DNA from: Bacteroidota bacterium
Lineage (GTDB): Bacteria > Bacteroidota > Bacteroidia > Bacteroidales > UBA5342
Direction of reading: 5' to 3'
Assembly: GCA_003249935.1 (NCBI GenBank)
Contig: QKHT01000212.1
Coordinates: forward strand, 1 to 64,000
DNA: 64,000 nucleotides
This document shows, piece by piece, positions 62,430-64,000 of the stretch (positions within the stretch are counted from its first letter, which is position 1; every line of letters begins with the position of its first letter). The notes below the pieces were generated by a model, which searched no databases, had not been told where the DNA came from, and worked only from the letters and a program-made list of their open reading frames with translations. The position numbers and the translations under genes were made by a program.

Positions 62430-63563
62430 ATGGTAGGAACAAGTTGTGGGAGTTGCTGTTCGACGGAAGTGATAACAGGCAACCAAAGATTAGATTACGA
62501 AATATCGTTACGCTTTGCAAAACTAAAGATACATACATTTTTTGTCGGAACCACCGACGACACAATCAGCAGCGTTTTTGAGGTTCGTTTTAAAAATAAC
62601 AGAAAGGAATTTTATACCAACCCCGATGAGGTAAAAGCGAAGCCTGGCGATGTGGTATTGGTTGAGTGTGAACGGGGTTACGATATTGGGATGGTGTCTC
62701 TTTCGGGACAAAATGCCCTTACGCAGTACCACGAAAGGTATGGTCGGAGAGGGCCAAAACAGACGTACAAAATTCTGAGACAAGCCAAAGAAAACGACCT
62801 TGATAAAATTAAAAAGGTGCGTTTTGCCGAAGAAAAAGCCATTCCGGCAAGTCGTAAAATAGCAACGTCGCTGGGTTTGGACATGAAGATAAGCGATGTG
62901 GAGTATCAGGCCGATATGTCGAAAGCCATTTTTTATTATATCGCCGAAGGGCGGGTAGATTTTAGGGAGATGCTGAAGCTATTCAGAAATGAATTTGAAG
63001 TACGCATAGAAATGAAGCAAATTGGTGCACGTCAGGAAGCGGCACTTGTAGGTGGATTGGGGTCGTGTGGCCGCGAATTGTGTTGTTCGTCGTGGCGTAC
63101 GGATTTTGATTCGGTGACAATTGGTGCCGTAAAGTATCAGGATTTGCCGCAGAGTTCGCAGCGTTTGCTTGGTAAATGCGGCAAACTGAAATGTTGTTTG
63201 CTATACGAAATTGATCAGTATGCTGAGGCATGGCAGGAAATACCTAACGAATTATTGGTGCTTCATACCGAAAAAGGGGTAGCCCATAAAATGCGTCTCG
63301 ATGTGTTATCGGGTATTATTTGGTATGCATATGCTAATTCGGGCATGTCGAATCTGGTGCCCCTAACCATGAAACGGGTCAAAGAGATTATTGAAATGAA
63401 TAAACGGGGTAAGCGTCCCGAGGATTTGCTCGAACAGGTGGCTGCTCCGGAAGTAAATAGGGCCGAAAGCTTTACACATGGCGGTTTTGGTGGAAAAATA
63501 GAAATTGTAAAAAAGAAGAAGCAATTTTCGAAGCCAATTACAAAAAAAAACAAACCCAATTAA
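62430..63563 (+). CDS. ricT: PSP1/RicT family protein
   Basis: RicT-like (YaaT) proteins form Fe-S complexes that in Bacillus promote mRNA processing and phosphorelay functions. The 377-residue product starts with a Cys-rich tail (MVGTSCGSCCSTEVI), then the PSP1 domain (FEVRFKNNRKEFYTNPDEVK, KPGDVVLVECERGYDIGMVS, RFAEEKAIPASRKIATSLGL) and the motif GGLGSCGRELCCSSW with KCGKLKCCLLYE (about 205-265), which holds the cluster-forming cysteines of the family. The basic Lys-rich C-terminus is probably disordered. In Bacteroidota it is often followed by gldH; here the next gene is mccB. Confidence 0.9.
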   Translation: MVGTSCGSCCSTEVITGNQRLDYEISLRFAKLKIHTFFVGTTDDTISSVFEVRFKNNRKEFYTNPDEVKAKPGDVVLVECERGYDIGMVSLSGQNALTQYHERYGRRGPKQTYKILRQAKENDLDKIKKVRFAEEKAIPASRKIATSLGLDMKISDVEYQADMSKAIFYYIAEGRVDFREMLKLFRNEFEVRIEMKQIGARQEAALVGGLGSCGRELCCSSWRTDFDSVTIGAVKYQDLPQSSQRLLGKCGKLKCCLLYEIDQYAEAWQEIPNELLVLHTEKGVAHKMRLDVLSGIIWYAYANSGMSNLVPLTMKRVKEIIEMNKRGKRPEDLLEQVAAPEVNRAESFTHGGFGGKIEIVKKKKQFSKPITKKNKPN

Positions 63564-63607
63564 AAAACAATTAGTTATTTTTATCGAAATTTTTAATATT
63601 AAACGCT

Positions 63608-64000
63608 TTGGAACCAATCAAATCAAATATCGTAAATACCGATGCATTGTTTGTAAACAACTACAATGCATCGAAACAGCGATCTTTGAAAATAGATTCA
63701 CTTTTAGAACAGGTGATGAACCGCTATACGGACGGTGCTGTGATAAAACATCTGGAGCGAGGTAAATTAACGGCCCGCGAAAGAATTTCAAAATTAGTTG
63801 ATGTTGGTTCCACATTTCTTGAACTTTCGGCTCTGGCCGCAAATGGTGCTTATAACCATGCATTTCCATCTGCAGGCATTATTACCGGTATTGGTGTTGT
63901 AATGAACCAATTGTGTGTAGTAGTGGCCAACGATGCAACTGTAAAGGGTGGAACCTACATTCATGAAACGATTAAAAAGCATTTAAGGGCATTGGAAATT
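63608..64000 (+). CDS. mccB: Methylcrotonyl-CoA carboxylase beta subunit (3' part beyond window)
   Basis: This carboxyltransferase subunit carboxylates 3-methylcrotonyl-CoA in leucine breakdown. A frame open to the window end (131 codons) starts with TTG at 63608; a stop at 63572 lies upstream and no earlier ATG is in frame. It reads [20 protein letters not shown], then [60 protein letters not shown], which fit MccB rather than propionyl-CoA carboxylase (KGGT in place of the PccB pattern). About 400 residues are missing. It follows ricT by 44 bp. Confidence 0.9.
   Translation, partial: MEPIKSNIVNTDALFVNNYNASKQRSLKIDSLLEQVMNRYTDGAVIKHLERGKLTARERISKLVDVGSTFLELSALAANGAYNHAFPSAGIITGIGVVMNQLCVVVANDATVKGGTYIHETIKKHLRALEI

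Noticed and set aside
1-64000. CRISPR arrays, prophage, rRNA and tRNA genes
   Set aside because: No regularly spaced direct repeats of CRISPR size, no phage structural genes and no tRNA T-loop words in cloverleaf context were found by eye.

Overview
The window reads as chromosomal DNA of a member of the Bacteroidota, most likely Bacteroidales/Marinilabiliales-like. Evidence: promoters of the lineage type (-33 TTTG, -7 TAnnTTTG) fit the starts of his, ftsY, the TonB receptor, the hybrid two-component gene, the cyclophilin genes and mutS2. There is also a hybrid two-component system with an AraC output, a NigD-like lipoprotein, a DUF2490 protein, a RicT/PSP1 protein, a decayed type IX secretion sorting domain and AT-rich spacers. 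No rRNA, tRNA, CRISPR array, prophage or intact insertion sequence was seen.

Layout. 1-2180: start of a his operon on the minus strand (hisG, hisD cut by the window edge) behind a complete attenuator with a His-rich leader peptide. 2281-9502, plus strand: an AAA/DUF4143 ATPase behind periodic repeats, ftsY, rimO, a DUF2490 protein, a TIGR01777 epimerase and an OlsF-like double acyltransferase. 9580-16182, minus: an eight-gene, mostly overlapping carotenoid operon (crtB, crtZ, crtYcd, cruF, acyltransferase, glycosyltransferase, TPR protein, crtI) that predicts an acylated carotenoid glycoside. 16514-23468, minus: an AmmeMemoRadiSam A+B fusion, then four ATGA-coupled genes (DUF4097-like protein, aminopeptidase P, glycosyltransferase, Na+/solute symporter). 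23813-28266, plus: TonB receptor, class IV aminotransferase, NigD-like lipoprotein, TPR protein. 28335-32270, minus: metF and three overlapping cyclophilin genes. 32493-37985, plus: a 1424-residue hybrid two-component system and an ATP-grasp protein of unknown function. 38033-49339, minus: lgt, secA, an unrecognised 584-residue protein, then plsC, a KdsC-like phosphatase, a DUF2520 protein, a LolC/E permease, a methyltransferase and rbfA. 49837-53137, plus: GntR regulator, galK, galT with a terminator between the last two. 53181-54114, minus: SRPBCC and TspO. 54195-55540: a small gene graveyard (IS4 transposase remnant, T9SS sorting-domain remnant, tandem repeat). 55566-64000: mutS2, PBP1A, tpx, a tiny membrane protein, a Crp/Fnr regulator, ricT and the start of a methylcrotonyl-CoA carboxylase beta gene.

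How the parts work together. Most genes are housekeeping: protein export and lipoprotein maturation (ftsY, secA, lgt, lolC/E), translation (rimO, rbfA), cell wall and phospholipid (PBP1A, plsC), one-carbon and histidine metabolism, and galactose use. Accessory interest lies in the carotenoid operon, with SRPBCC/TspO as a possible partner locus, the AmmeMemo fusion of unknown chemistry, the hybrid sensor paired with an ATP-grasp enzyme, the cyclophilin array with one degenerate trypsin-like fusion, and the his attenuator. A palindrome, GGTTSAACC, appears far more often across the window than base composition predicts.
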